This document shows positions 10,742-23,328 of a stretch of DNA of 64,000 nt, piece by piece. The stretch is from Adenophora triphylla var. japonica (taxonomy: Eukaryota > Streptophyta > Magnoliopsida > Asterales > Campanulaceae). The notes beneath the pieces were generated by a model. The model did not search any database and had not been told where the DNA came from. It was given only the letters and a program-made list of their open reading frames with translations. A program made the position numbers and the translations under genes. Positions within the stretch are counted from its first letter, which is position 1; each line of letters begins with the position of its first letter. Location: contig JAFEMH010001363.1 of the NCBI GenBank assembly GCA_022495995.1, positions 422,266-486,265 of the forward strand, read 5' to 3'.

Positions 10742-11673
10742 TTTACTTTTCAAAGTCCGAGTCGCAACCCGATTCATTGATTGCATGTCATTTAATACGT
10801 TTTTTCCCGTAAAAATCGTTAACAATGTAATGCCCGGTTCAAAACCGGAGTTCGACCTTCGAACTCTCTTTCAAAATGTGCGAAATGATGTTTGGCATCC
10901 GAATGCTCATCTTCAAACTTAAAAGCCAATTTTTGACATTCAAAATCATTTAATACGTTTTTTCCCGTAAAAATCGTTAACAATGTAACGCCCGGTTCAA
11001 AACCGGAGTTCGACCTTCGAACTCTCTTTCAAAATGCGCGAAATGACGTTTGGCATCCAAACGCTCATCTTCAAACTCAAAAATCTGACGTTTGACATTC
11101 AAATGCTCTTTTCTTAAAAGTCAACATTTGAAACTTAAGATAAACAGATAAAATCAGCATTTGCACCACTTTTTCCTAAAAACTTCCAAAACCGACGTTT
11201 GTCATTCAAATGCTCGTTTTTTCAAACAAAGTCACCTAATCAACGTTTGACATTCAAACCAAGATTAAAGCTTGTCATTCAAGCCCCCATTTCAAAATGC
11301 AAACACTCACACGCACACGTTTTCGAGAAAGGTAGAAAGACTCGTCATACGAGGCGTTTCGGGTGATCTCGTAATACTCTTCCCGAAACGTAACGTGACC
11401 TCCGAACCTAACAATCTCTGGTACCAAATAGTTTTTTACTCATTTTTGCTACCAATAAAAATGACTCCCTGTTTTCAAAAAAGCCTTTTCCTAAGTTTTT
11501 GCTACCAATAAAAATGACACCATTTTCACTAAAGCCGTTTCTCAACGTTTGGGCTCAAAATACAAAAACCGCGTGGCGACTCCTCTTCCTTCCCGAAAAG
11601 CGAGGTCTCAGACACCAACCCTCCGCGAAAGACAACCGCCTTCTCGCTCCGCGCGAAATCTCGGGTAATTTCA
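10742..11673 (+). repeat. LTR sequence of element B (3' side, start uncertain)
   Basis: It ends ...GGTAATTTCA directly before S1 at 11674. It shares with the C LTR the hairpin plus TAACGTGACCTCCGAACCT (11355-11410) and the word GCGTGGCGACTCC (11571-11583) about 90 bp before the end. The front part contains a 158-bp tandem duplication (10789-10946 and 10947-11105) and several diverged copies of CGTTTGACATTCAAATGCTC up to 11280. I could not find a clean TG start. Confidence 0.6.
10789..11105 (+). repeat. 158-bp tandem duplication in element B LTR
   Basis: CATTTAATACGTTTTTTCCC starts at 10789 and again at 10947. The copies agree almost base for base for about 130 bp (including GCCCGGTTCAAAACCGGAG, itself a short inverted repeat) before drifting. 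Confidence 0.9.
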
Positions 11674-13039
11674 CCTAGTATGTTAGTAAGATTTTAAGTC
11701 CATAGTTAACAAAATTCACGAACTTTAAGATATAGAATTTGTTAGTAAAAGTTCATGAAATTGTGATTTATTTTATTTATAGATAACCTAGTGTGTTAGT
11801 AAGATTTGAAGTCCATAGTTAACAAAATTCACGAAATTTAAGATATAGAATTTGTTAGTAAAAGTTCATGAAATCGTGATTTATTTTATTTATATATAGC
11901 CTAGTGTGTTAGTAAGATTTTAAGTCCATAGTTATCAAAATTCACGAACTTTGAGATATAGAATTTGTTAGTAAAATCATGAAATAGTGATATATTTTAT
12001 TTATATATAGCCTAGTAAGATTTTAAGTCCATTGTTAACAAAATTCACGAACTTTAAGATACAGAATTTGTTAGTAAAATTTCATGAAATCATGATTTAT
12101 TTTATTTATATATAGCCTAGTATGTTAGTAAGATTTTTAGTCCATAGTTAACAAAATTTACGAACTTTGAGATATAGAATTTGCTAGTAAAAGTTCATGA
12201 AATCGTGATTTTTTTTTATTTATATATAGTCTAGTGTGTTAGTAAGATTATAAATAGCCTAGTGTGTTAGTAAGATTTTAAGTCCATAGTTAACAAAATT
12301 CACGAACTTTGAGATATAAAATTTGTTAGTAAAAGTTCATGAAATCGTGATTTATTTTATTTATATATAGCCTAGTCTGTTAGTAAGATTTTAAGTCCAT
12401 AGTTAACAAAATGTTAGTAAAAGTTCATGAAATCGTGATATATTTTATTTATATATAGCCTAGTGTGTTAGTAGGATTTTAAGTCCATAGTTAACAAAAT
12501 GCACGAACTTTAAGATATAGAATTTGTTAGAAAATTCATGAAATTGTGATTTATTTTATTTATATATAGCCTAGTGTGTTAGTAAGATTTTTAGTCCATA
12601 GTTAACAAAATTCACGAACTTTGAGATATAGAAGTTGTTAGTAAAAGTTCATGAAATCGTGATTTATTTTATTTATATATAGCCTATTGTGTTAGTAAGA
12701 TTTTTTAAGTCCATAGTTAACAAAATTCACGAACTTTGAGATATAGAATTTGTTAGTAAAAGTTCATGAAATTGTGATTTATTTTATTTATAGATAACCT
12801 AGTGTGTTAGTAAGATTTGAAGTCCGTAGTTAACAAAATTCACGAACTTTGAGATATAGAATTTGTTAGTAAAAGTTCAAGAAATCGTGATTTATTTTAT
12901 TTATATATAGCCTAGTATGTTAGTAAGATTTTCAGTCCATAGTTAACAAAATTTACGAACTTTGAGATATAGAATTTGCTAGTAAAAGTTCATGAAATCA
13001 TGATTTTTTTTTATTTATATATAGTCTAGTGTGTTAGTA
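11674..13039 (+). repeat. S1 satellite, 113-bp monomer, first block
   Basis: About 12 monomers beginning CCTAGTGTGTTAGTAAGATT are present. Two adjacent starts at 11787 and 11900 give the 113-bp period. The array includes shortened monomers (for example CCTAGTAAG at about 12010 and a deletion joining AACAAAATG to TTAGTAAAAG at about 12410). It is cut by element D at 13040 and resumes at 22146 in the same monomer phase. The sequence is AT-rich with no coding potential. Confidence 0.95.
13035..13039 (+). other. target-site duplication TAGTA, left of element D
   Basis: TAGTA precedes the LTR start TGTAATATAC, and TAGTA at 22146-22150 follows the LTR end GTCGTTACA. Removing the element restores a normal S1 sequence (GTGTTAGTAAGATTATAAAT). 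Confidence 0.95.
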
Positions 13040-15159
13040 TGTAATATACTGAAATTTTGGAATTTAAGTTAAGTAATTAGTAATATTTTTAGCATGGGCT
13101 AGAAAATAATAAATAAATGAATAAATAAATACTAGGGTGGACCTTTAATTAAAGGAGGCGGTTATCAGCCCATATATAAGAATTTTGTTAGTGGGCCGGA
13201 TACCTAGGTAACCCTAGAAACAGTCTTGAGAGAATATAAATAACAGCAACTGTTGACCTAGGGTTAACATTATTAATTCCGAAAATTAGAAAAGAGAGAG
13301 AGAAGGAGGTGGGCGGCGCTAGGAAGAAGAACAAAGGGAGAGTCTAGAAAGGTAAAAGGTAAGAATATCTTTCCGTATACATGGATTTAGAAAATATAAA
13401 TTGTATGGATGATGTAGTACTACTCTAGTCTATGTTTGATTTACCTCCATTGAATGTATATATATAGGTATCTATGGGTAAGGAAACATTGTAGGTTGAT
13501 ACATAGGTTTGTGAGATGGTTCAGAAAGTAAAGAAAAAAAAGAAAAAGAGGAAAAAGAAAAGAAAGAGTCAGATAGAGAGATAGAGACGTGAGAGAGAGA
13601 AAGAAAGTAAGAAAATGAGGAAAAAGAAAAGAAAGAGAGAAAGAGTCAGAGAGAGAGAGATAGAGACGTGAGAGAGAGAAAGAAAATAAGAAAAAGAGGA
13701 AAGGAAAAGAAAGAAAGGCAAGGGAGAGTGATCAGAGAAAGAGAAGCAAGAAAAGAGAAAAAGAGGAGAGAGGGAGAGAGAAGACACGTGAGAGAGAGAA
13801 AGAAAAAGGAGGTGAATGTATGTGGGTTAAGTGTGTGAAGTAGTCTAGTCTAGGATTTTATTTATTACATGTTGAGTATTAGGAAGGACCTTGGTTTTGT
13901 GTGAAAAGGTTATCATCTTTTTATTAAATACTTTTTATAAATATAAGTATAGACTATTTATAGATAGTAGTAGTTGAGCATTATTATAGATAGTAGTAGT
14001 TTAGCATTATTATTAGGACAGGGTTCTAATATTTATTTCTTTTTCTCGTAATAGATTTTGTTGGACACCGTTAAGCATCGTTGTTGTAGCGGAGTACTAT
14101 CGTTAGCATTAAGAGGTAAGGGATTACGTTCCTTATTCATTTGTGTCTCGTTTTGTTGAGCCTCTCATCTTGTTTTAGAAAATTATATGAACCGACATGG
14201 CAGGTTATATTTTATAAACTCCATTCCTTAATCGTTACGTCTTTGTGATCGTAATCTTATCTCATATAGTAATGTCCTTCGTATATGGGATATCCTTTCG
14301 TTATGGTTGTTTGACTTTGTACCAAAAATGTACTTTTATAAGTAAGATTTTCAAGTAAGATTTTTGTACGGACATGTACACTCATAAGAATAAAATGATC
14401 ACACTAAGATATGAACAACCCTGTCATGGGGGTAACATGACACTCGCCATAAGCGGGCGAGTTATATTTGCACCACTAAGAATTGTGAGTGCGGTTATCC
14501 GGATAAACCATAAGAATAAGAATAAGACCCTTGTTCGGGGACCCTCCTTTTATGATTTTGGTCGTTTGACCACTTATGTGATCCAAATGATAAGAATAAG
14601 ATTATATGATTTTTGTACTTGTTTTTATGCTTTAAGAATGAGAATTCTAAGATTGCCATGATGTGTTTTTTTAAGAATATGTTCTTTTTTTTCTGAAAAA
14701 GAAATATTTGAAAAAGCTGTGTTTCCATTTATATAAGTGTTTTACAACAGCTTCCTCGAAGTCACCCCTTTCTTAGAAACCGAAGGGGAGATGTAAGAAC
14801 TTACTAAGCATTAGTTCGCTCACCCTTTTTCTTTTCTTCTTCCTTCAGGTAATCATTAGGAAGAGTTGAAAAGACTCGAAGAATAAGAGTGATACTACCT
14901 TAGGCGTGGTTCTCCATCCCGTCTATTGGGTTTTAGTTTTATTATTTAATTCCGCATTTAAGATTGTATTGGCATTGTGGGCCATCCTTGATTTTTAGTT
15001 GTCAAGATTTCGAATTTATAAAGTATTATTATTATTATGATTTGATGTAATAAGTTACATTTGAGAATGTTTGAATGTTACGACTCTTATTTATTTATTT
15101 AGTGACGTGTCATAGTTTTGGGATTATGGATATTGGGATCCTATTTTGGGGTCGTTACA
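13040..15159 (+). repeat. 5' LTR of element D
   Basis: It starts TGTAATATACTGAAATTTTG and ends GGGGTCGTTACA, 2120 bp. It contains a long purine (GA/GAAA) tract at about 13525-13810, and a second region near 14370-14660 where an incidental ORF occurs identically in both LTRs. It differs from the 3' LTR mainly by scattered substitutions. Confidence 0.95.
13525..13810 (+). repeat. GA-rich purine tract in 5' LTR of D
   Basis: This is nearly pure purine, with imperfect AGAGAGAAAGAAA repeats and an internal duplication around GACGTGAGAGAGAGAAAGAA. The minus-strand ORF across it (Ser/Phe/Leu only) is a low-complexity artefact. The counterpart is at 20510-20797. Confidence 0.9.
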
Positions 15160-15161
15160 GT

Positions 15162-15176
15162 TGGTATCAGAGTCTG
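15162..15176 (+). other. primer binding site of element D
   Basis: TGGTATCAGAGTCTG starts two bases after the 5' LTR end. TGGTATCAGAG is the standard plant PBS complementary to the 3' end of initiator tRNA-Met. Confidence 0.95.
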
Positions 15177-15344
15177 GTTTAGATCTTGAAAGGGCATTAA
15201 GATTATGATAAAGAGAGAATTGGAGAATTTTCTTATAGGGGTTTATTAGAAGTTTAAGAAATTATTTTAGTTTTCCATTGCAATTATTGAGCATATGATG
15301 TTGGGATTTAGACTGATAAAATTCTTTTTGCTTATTATAGGAAG

Positions 15345-18300
15345 ATGGATCGAGGACGCAGAGGACGAGGTGGCCATGGGAATCGGGGCGGTCGTGGTGG
15401 CCGTGGGGGCCGTGGGGCCCCTGAAGGAGAGACAGGAGATTCGGCATCTGTAGGTGATATTGGTCAAAGCAGTGGTCATCAAGGTCCCAGCAGAGGCGAA
15501 CAGGGTCAGCCCGACCCGATTCTGACCAATCTTATCCAGACCCTCACACAGGCCATCGCTGCAAGCATGGGTCAAGCAAATCCACCACCACCACCACCTC
15601 CGATGCGAGATTCTTTGGAACTGTTCCAGAGGCGGAAACCCGAGTCATTCTCTGGCGCCTCGACAGAAAAACCTGATGAGTGGTTGAAAGGTATTGAGAA
15701 GATTTTCCGCACTTTGACATGCACGAGCGAAGAGAAGGTGACATTTGCCACCTTTATGCTTAAGGGGCAGGCCGGAACGTGGTGGGAAGCAGAGTTGAAG
15801 ACGGCGGAGGCGCGTGGGATACAAAATCACAATTGGGAGCAATTTGTGAAGGCTTTCAATGACAAATACTTTCCTCCAGGAGTAAGGAATAAGAAGATTG
15901 CAGAATTCATGAACCTAGTGCAAGGTTCAATGTCTGTGGACGATTATCTAGCAAAATTTTATGAATTGTCTCGATTTGCCCCTACGTTCTTTGATGATGA
16001 GGAGCAAAAGGCTCACAAGTTTGAAGGTGGATTGAGTTCCAAGATCAAGTACAGGTTGACACCACTGGAGCTGCCAACACTAGCCCAAGTGGTTGATAAA
16101 GTACGGGTAATCGAGATTGAATCAAGTGAGTACCAGAAGCAGCGTGATGATAAAAAGAGAAGTCTTGATGATGAGAAAGGAAAGGAGCGAGGGCAATCAA
16201 GTGTAGCAAATAATAGTGGAAGTAGTCATAAGAAGAGGGTCGTAGAAGATAACCGTGTTCGTGGGCCACCGTGGGTTCAAAACCGCAATCAGAACCGTGA
16301 TCGACAAGGGGGATATGATAGAAACAAGGGTCAAGTTCAGGAAAGGGGAACAGTTCAACGTTTTGGCAAGTGTGGTCGGAATCACGCGACTGAGGCTTGT
16401 TTTTGGGGTACTGCTTCATGTTTCAACTGCGGCAAACAGGGGCATAAGATTAAGGATTGCCCAGACCCGATTACTTATACGGCAGCGGCTAAAGGGACCA
16501 ATGGGGGAGATAAAGACAAACCAAAGCAGCAAGGCAGAGTATTAGTTATGACAGTCGGGGATGCCCGAGCGACAGAGGACGTGGTTGCAGGTACAATCAA
16601 ACTTTTCTCTCGTGATGTTTATGCTTTAGTAGACTCGGGGGCTACCCATTCAGTAATTTCTGCTCGATTGGTTAAACGTATGAATTTGAAACCTGTGCCC
16701 TTAAGTGAATGTTTAATGATTGACACATCGACTAACGAGTCTATTAAGATAACATCCGTGTTTAAGGCTTGTACTTTGAGGGTCGGGGAAAAAGATATGC
16801 CTATAGACATGATTTATTTAGACCTTCAGGATTTCGATGTGATTTTGGGTATGGATTGGTTGTCTGAGTATCATGCTAAGATAGATTGCTTCAAGAAAGA
16901 AGTGGTATTTTGTAGGCCAGGAGAGCCAGAGTCCTATTTAAAAGGCTCGAAACCTGCAAAGAAGTCAGGACTTATCTCAACCTTAAAAGCTAAAAAACTA
17001 TTGAGGAAAGGTTGTGAGGGATTTTTAGCCTTTATCTCAGATAATAGTAAGGAGGGGGTTACGCTGGATAGAGTCCCGATTGTTAAGGAGTTTGGAGATG
17101 TTTTTCCCGAGGAATTACCCGGAGTTCCACCAAAAAGGGATGTAGAGTTTTCTATTGACCTAGTCCCGGGGACGGGACCTATATCTAAAGCACCTTATAG
17201 GATGGCACCTGCGGAACTGGAGGAATTAAAGGAGCAACTACAAGAACTATTGGAGAAGGGGTTGATTAGGCCGAGTGTCTCACCGTGGGGTGCCCCAGTG
17301 CTGTTTGTGAAAAAGAAGGATGGGTCAATGAGACTTTGTATTGACTATCGAGAGTTGAACAAGGTTACGGTGAAGAATAAGTACCCTTTACCAAGGATTA
17401 ACGATTTGTTTGACCAGTTGCAAGGAGCGTGTTACTTTTCCAAGATCGATCTTCGATCGGGTTATCATCAACTGAGGGTTAGACAATAAGACATCTCTAA
17501 GACGGCTTTTAGGACAAGATATGGGCATTACGAGTTTTTGGTGATGCCGTTTGGACTAACCAATGCCCCTGCAGTATTCATGGAATTGATGAATAAGATA
17601 TTCCAGGAATTTCTTGATATGTGTGTAATCGTTTTCATTGACGACATTTTGGTGTATTCGAGAACTAAGGAGGAGCACGAGGGACACTTAAAAATTGTGC
17701 TGCAAATTTTGAGGGAACAAAAGTTATATGCTAAGTTTAAGAAATGTGAGTTCTGTCTAGAGGAAGTGACTTTCGTAGTCCATGTGGTGTCTAAAAATGG
17801 GATCTCTGTGGACCCGGCAAAGATTGAGGCAGTGGTTAATTGGGAGAGACCGACAACAGTTAGTGAAGTTCGGAGTTTCTTAGGATTGGCAGGATACTAC
17901 CGTCGTTTCGTAGAAGGATTTTCAAAGATTTCATTGCCTTTGACAAAACTCACTCAGAAAAATGTGAAATTTATTTGGACAGAAGAATGTGAGGCAAACT
18001 TTCAAGAATTAAAGAAACGGTTAGTGTCTGCACCTATTCTTACGTTACCTTCAGGAACAGAAGGTTTCGTAATCTACAGTGACGCTTCATTAAGGGGTTT
18101 GGGTTGTGTACTGATGCAAAACGGGAAGGTGATAGCGTATGCATCACGACAGCTCAAGAGTTATGAGAGAAACTACCCAACTCACGATTTAGAATTGGCT
18201 GCGGTAGTTTTCGCTTTAAAGATGTGGAGGCATTATTTGTATGGGGTAAAGTGCGATATATACACAGATCATAAAAGCCTCAAGTACATTTTCACTCAGA

Positions 18301-19970
18301 AGGAATTGAATATGAGACAAAGAAGGTGGTTGGAACTATTAAAGGACTATGATTGTTCGATCTTGTACCATCCAGGGAAGGCGAATAAGGTAGCAGATGC
18401 GTTAAGCCGGAAAAATAGGGGAACGTTAGCAATGATGTTAACAAAAAGTAAAGCCATGATAGAGGACATGGAGGAAATTGGGTTAGAAGTGAAGGTTTGT
18501 GCTGGTAAGGGCTATTTAGCATATCTAAGCGTACAACCTGCTATGCTAGAAAGAATTAAAACCGTCCAAGCTACCGATCCAGAATTTGTGGAAATTGTGA
18601 ATAAGCTAGGGGAAGGTGAGCAGTCGATGTTTAGAATTGGAAATGACAAGATCTTGAGATATGGGACAAGAATTTGTGTTCCGGCAGACGAAGCCCTTAA
18701 ACGGGAAATTTTGGAAGAAGCCCATTGCTCGCGATTTTCTGTACATCCTGGGACTACGAAAATGTACAGGAACATGAAGGAAGCTTATTGGTGGAATAAT
18801 ATGAAGAGAGAGATAGCCGAGTTTGTATCTAAGTGTTTGGTTTGCCAACAGGTCAAGTGTGAACATCAAAGGCCAGGTGGAATGTTACAGCCATTACCGA
18901 TTCCAGAATGGAAGTGGGAGAATATCGCTATGGATCTTGTAAAGGGATTGACGAAGACACTTAAGGGGAACAACGCTATTTGGGTAATCGTGGATAGGTT
19001 AACAAATTCAGCACATTTTCTGCCAATTAAGATCACGGACTCGCTAGAAAAGTTGGCGAAACTGTACATCGATGAGATTGTAAGATTGCATAGGGTGCCG
19101 GTTTCTATTGTGTCGGATAGGGATGCGAGGTTCACCTCTAAGTTTTGGGGAAGTTTACAGAGAGCCTTGGGAACTCAGTTAAGTATGAGTACGGCGTTTC
19201 ACCCTCAGACAGATGGACAATCAGAAAGAACTATTCAAACTCTTGAAGATATGCTTAGGGCTTGTTCCTTGGATTGGCAAGGTTCGTGGGATGAACATTT
19301 GAGTTTGGTGGAGTTTGCCTACAATAATAACTATCATTCGAGCATTGGTATGGCACCTTTTGAAGCGTTGTATGGGCGTAAGGGTCGTTCACCTACGTGC
19401 TGGGATGAGGTAGGCGAGAGGAAGTTAGTGGGACCAGAATTAGTACAAATGGCCTCAGATAAGGTTCAGTTGATCAAGAAGAGATTGCTAACGGCACAGC
19501 GTAGACAGAAGTCCTACGCAGATCGGCATCGTAGGGAACTCAAATTTGACGTCGGAGACCATGTATTTCTGAAGATATCTCCAACTAAGGGCGTTATGAG
19601 GTTTGGAATAAGAGGAAAGTTGAGTCCTAGATATGTGGGACCTTTTGAAATTTTAGATCGAATTGGGGAGGTGGCTTATCGGCTAGCTTTACCACCAGTA
19701 CTCTTGGGAGTGCACAACGTTTTTCATATTTCTATGTTGAGGAAGTATGTGCCAGATCCAAGCCATGTGATTGAATTTGAACAGCTGAAATTTCGAGAGG
19801 ATCTCAGTTATGATGAAGATCCGATCAAGATTGTGGATAAGAAAGATCAAGTTCTTAGGAAGCGAATCATTCCGTATGTGAAGGTGCAGTGGAGCCGTCA
19901 TTCTGAAAGGGAGGCCACATGGGAGCTAGAAAGCGAGATGCGAGAAAAGTACCCAGCGTTGTTCTTATGA
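15345..19970 (+). CDS. gag-pol: element D gag-pol polyprotein with one in-frame stop
   Basis: One frame of 1541 codons from ATG 15345 to 19970 is broken only by TAA at 17487-17489, where chromoviruses have Glu. Domains in order: Arg/Gly-rich N-terminus; gag capsid with [20 protein letters not shown] (about 100) and the CCHC knuckle [14 protein letters not shown] (about residue 359); aspartic protease VDSGATHS (Asp430); RT with LRSGYHQL then, after the stop, FVIDD-type catalytic box [10 protein letters not shown] (about 763-767); RNase H with YSDAS (Asp913); integrase zinc finger starting His1127 with CLVC at 1164-1167; catalytic Asp1197, Asp1258 and Glu1294 (35 residues between the last two); GPF/Y motif YVGPFEIL; and a C-terminal chromodomain of about 60 residues containing [19 protein letters not shown]. 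The first ATG behind the PBS was taken as start. All catalytic residues are present. Without the stop it would look fully competent. Confidence 0.96.
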
Positions 19971-20006
19971 TAAGGTATGTTAAGTTTAGAGGACTAAACT
20001 TCTTTT

Positions 20007-20019
20007 AAGGGGGTAAGAA
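20007..20019 (+). other. polypurine tract of element D
   Basis: AAGGGGGTAAGAA lies directly before the 3' LTR start TGTAATATAC, the expected plus-strand primer position. Confidence 0.85.
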
Positions 20020-22145
20020 TGTAATATACTGAAATTTTGGAATTTAAGTTAAGTAATTAGTAATATTTTTAGCATGGGCTAGAAAATAATAAATAAATGA
20101 ATAAATAAATAAATACTAGGGTGGACCTTTAATTAAAGGAGGCGGTTATCAGCCAATATATAAGAATTTTGTTAGTGGGCCGGATACCTAGGTAACCCTA
20201 GAAACAGTCTTGAGAGAATATAAATAACAGCAACTGTTGACCTAGGGTTAACATTATTAATTCCGAAAATTAGAAAAGAGAGAGAGAAGGAGGTGGGCGG
20301 CGCTAGGAAGAAGAACAAAGGGAGAGTCTAGAAAGGTAAAAGGTAAGAATATCTTTCCGTATGCATGGATTTAGAAAATATAAATTGTATGGATGATGTA
20401 GTACTACTCTAGTCTATGTTTGATTTACCTCCATTGCATGTATATATATAGGTATCTATGGGTAAGGAAACATTGTAGGTTGATACATAGGTTTGTGAGA
20501 TGGTTCAGAAAGTAAAGAAAGAAAGAAGAAAAAGAGGAAAAAGAAAAGAAAGAGTCAGAGAGAGAGATAGAGACGTGAGAGAGAGAAAGAAAGTAAGAAA
20601 ATGAGGAAAAAGAAAAGAAAGAGAGAAAGAGTCAGAGAGAGAGAGATAGAGACGTGAGAGAGAGAAAGAAAATAAGAAAAAGAGGAAAGGAAAAGAAAGA
20701 AAGGCAAGGGAGAGTGATCAGAGAAAGAGAAACAAGAAAAGAGAAAAAGAGGAGAGAGGGAGAGAGAAGACACGTGAGAGAGAGAAAGAAAAAGGAGGTG
20801 AATGTATGTGGGTTAAGTGTGTGAAGTAGTCTAGTCTAGGATTTTATTTATTACATGTTGAGTATTAGGAAGGACCTTGGTTTTTGTGTGAAAAGGTTAT
20901 CATCTTTTTATTAAATACTTTTTATAAATATAAGTATAGACTATTTATAGATAGTAGTAGTTGAGCATTATTATAGATAGTAGTAGTTTAGCATTATTAT
21001 TAGGACAGGGTTCTAATATTTATTTCTTTTTCTCGTAATAGATTTTGTCGGACACCGTTAAGCATCGTTGTTGTAGCGGAGTACTATCGTTAGCATTAAG
21101 AGGTAAGGGATTACGTTCCTTATTCATTTGTGTCTCGTTTTGTTGACCCTCTCATCTTGCTTTAGAAAATTATATGAACCGACATGGCAGGTTATATTTT
21201 ATAAACTCCATTCCTTAATCGTTACGTCTTTGTGATCGTAATCTTATCTCATATAGTAATGTCCTTCGTATATGGGATATCCTTTCGTTATGGTTGTTTG
21301 ACTTTGTACCAAAAATGTACTTTTATAAGTAGATTTTCAAGTAAGATTTTTGTACGGACATGTACACTCATAAGAATAAAATGATCACACTAAGATATGA
21401 ACAACCCTGTCATGGGGGTAACATGACACTCGCCATAAGCGGGCGAGTTATATTTGCACCACTAAGAATTGTGAGTGCGGTTATCCGGATAAACCATAAG
21501 AATAAGAATAAGACCCTTGTTCGGGGACCCTCCTTTTATGATTTTGGTCGTTTGACCACTTATGTGATCCAAATGATAAGAATAAGATTATATGATTTTT
21601 GTACTTGTTTTTATGCTTTAAGAATGAGAATTCTAAGATTGCCATGATGTGTTTTTTTAAGAATATGTTCTTTTTTTTCTGAAAAAGAAATATTTGAAAA
21701 AGCTGTGTTTCCATTTATATAAGTGTTTTACAACAACTTCCTCGAAGTCACCCCTTTCTTAGAAACCGAAGGGGCGATGTAAGAACTTACTGAGCATTAG
21801 TTCGCTCACCCTTTTTCTTTTCTTCTTCCTTCAGGTAATCATTAGGAAGAGTTGAAAAGACTCGAAGAATAAGAGTGATACTACCTTAGGCGTGGTTCTC
21901 CGTCCCGTCTATTGGGTTTTAGTTTTAATATTTAATTCCGCATTTAAGATTGTATTGGCATTGTGGGACATCCTTGATTTTTAGTTGTCAAGATTTCGAA
22001 TTTATTAAGTATTATTATTATTATGATTTGATGTAATAAGTTACATTTGAGAATGTTTGAATGTTACGACTCTTATTTATTTATTTAGTGACGTCTCATA
22101 GTTTTGGGATTATGGAAATTGGGATCCGATTTTGGGGTCGTTACA
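20020..22145 (+). repeat. 3' LTR of element D
   Basis: This is 2126 bp and nearly identical to the 5' LTR. Visible differences include a 4-bp AAAT insertion near 20108 and scattered single substitutions (for example GGGGCGATG for GGGGAGATG near 21775). It ends GGGTCGTTACA followed by TAGTA. Confidence 0.95.
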
Positions 22146-22988
22146 TAGTAAGATTATAAATAGCCTAGTGTGTTAGTAAGATTTTAAGTCCATAGTTAAC
22201 AAAATTCACGAACTTTGAGATATAAAATTTGTTAGTAAAAGTTCATGAAATCGTGATATATTTTATTTATATATAGCCTAGTGTGTCAATAAGATTTTAA
22301 GTCCATAGTTAACAAAATTCACGAAATTTGAGCTATAGAATTTGTTAGTAAAAGTTCATGAAATCGTGATTTATTTTATTTATATATAGCCTAGTGTGTT
22401 AGTAAGATTTTTAGTCCATAGTTAACAAAATTCACGAACTTTGAGATATAGAAGTTGTTAGTAAAAGTTCATGAAATCGAGATTTATTTTATTTATATAT
22501 AGCCTAGTGTGTTAGTAAGATTTTAAGTCCATAGTTAACAAAATTCACGAACTTTGAGATATAGAATTTGTTAGTAAAAGTTCATGAAATTGTGATTTAT
22601 TTTATTTATAGATAACCTAGTGTGTTAGTAAGATTTGAAGTCCGTAGTTAACAAAATTCACGAACTTTGAGATATAGAATTTGTTAGTAAAAGTTCATGA
22701 AATTGTGATATATTTTATTTATATATAGCCTAGTGTGTTAGTAATATTTTAAGTCCATAGTTAACAAAATTCACGAACTTTGAGATATAGAATTTGTTAG
22801 TAAAAGTTCAAGAAATCGTGATTTATTTTATTTATATATAGCCTAGTGTGTTAGAAATATTTTAAGTCCATAGTTAACAAAATTCACAAACTTTGAGATA
22901 TAGAATTTGTTAGTAAAAGTTCATGAAATCGTGATATATTTTATTTATATTTAGCCTAGTGTGTTAGTAAGATTTTAAGACCATAGTT
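22146..22988 (+). repeat. S1 satellite, second block
   Basis: About 7.5 monomers of the 113-bp repeat continue the array interrupted by D. The block is cut at 22988 by element C; the last bases TAGTT (22984-22988) are the left copy of the C target-site duplication. The variant monomers here (TTAGAAATATTTTAAG at about 22853 and TTCAAGAAATCG at about 22808) recur in reverse order in the right arm at 63400-63700. Confidence 0.95.
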
Positions 22989-23285
22989 TGTAAGTGCTCC
23001 AATTTGAGCTTGTTAGAATTTTCGTTAGAAAATTAACGAAAGTTATAACATTTCTAACAATTCCTAACTATCCTAACATTTCTAACAAAGTGAGGGTAAA
23101 ATGGGCATTGTTATTTAAGGTTAAACCTTAAAAAGAATCTTAAAAAGAAAAACAAAAGAATAAAACCACAAATAGCAATGGCTGGAGACACAAAAACTGG
23201 CTGTTAATTTGAATTTTGAAAAAGATTATTCTTCTTGTCCAAAGCTGAAGCTGCATTTAATGAACAGTGCACGCTGCCTGGATCC

Positions 23286-23328
23286 ATCCGCGCGGATACC
23301 TTTGCTATTTTCAGAGGGCTATAAATTA
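23286..23328 (+). promoter_or_regulatory. candidate LTR promoter: 12-bp palindrome plus TATA box in a hairpin
   Basis: The perfect palindrome ATCCGCGCGGAT (23286-23297) is followed after 22 bases by TATAAATTA (23320-23328). The TATA sequence sits in and beside the loop of a perfect 7-bp inverted repeat, GAGGGCT (23314-23320) and AGCCCTC (23329-23335). Transcription would start near 23350. The 3' LTR copy has the same arrangement (palindrome 40011-40022). Confidence 0.6.

Larger units (their letters stand above)
4848..11673 (+). mobile_element. element B: 5'-truncated Tat/Ogre-like Ty3/gypsy retrotransposon
   Basis: The order on the plus strand is: end of RT (from the YVDD box), RNase H, a second RNase H, integrase, a conserved stem-loop, two ORFs on the opposite strand, and LTR sequence ending at 11673 against the S1 satellite. 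The second RNase H and the antisense ORFs behind integrase are hallmarks of the Tat lineage (Retand/Ogre relatives). Everything upstream of the RT catalytic motif (5' LTR, gag, protease, most of RT) is absent, so this copy cannot move on its own. No target-site duplication can be checked because of the truncation. Confidence 0.8.
13040..22145 (+). mobile_element. element D: complete Del/Tekay-like chromovirus (Ty3/gypsy)
   Basis: The 9.1-kb element has two LTRs of about 2.12 kb (13040-15159 and 20020-22145), TG...CA ends, a 5-bp TSD TAGTA, an initiator-Met-tRNA-type PBS, one gag-pol frame with an integrase chromodomain, and a polypurine tract. By eye the LTRs differ at about 20 sites plus a few 1-4 bp indels, around 99 % identity, so the insertion is young. 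One nonsense codon in RT (17487-17489) is the only coding lesion. It sits inside the S1 satellite, consistent with the heterochromatin preference known for chromodomain integrases. Confidence 0.96.

Noticed and set aside
11674..13039. Telomeric or rDNA spacer repeats
   Set aside because: No TTTAGGG runs and no rRNA sequence; the 113-bp unit is an ordinary AT-rich satellite.
13569..13787. Ser/Phe/Leu ORF (and its copy at 20555-20773)
   Set aside because: It is the complement of the GA purine tract in the D LTRs.
14374..14661. 95-codon ORF repeated at 21360-21647
   Set aside because: It lies in both LTRs of D, has no domain, and its duplication only reflects LTR identity.
22984..22989. Non-canonical LTR ends GTAAG...TTAC with a 6-bp target duplication
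   Set aside because: TG...CA ends with a perfect 5-bp TAGTT explain the outer junctions better. Only the inner LTR ends deviate.
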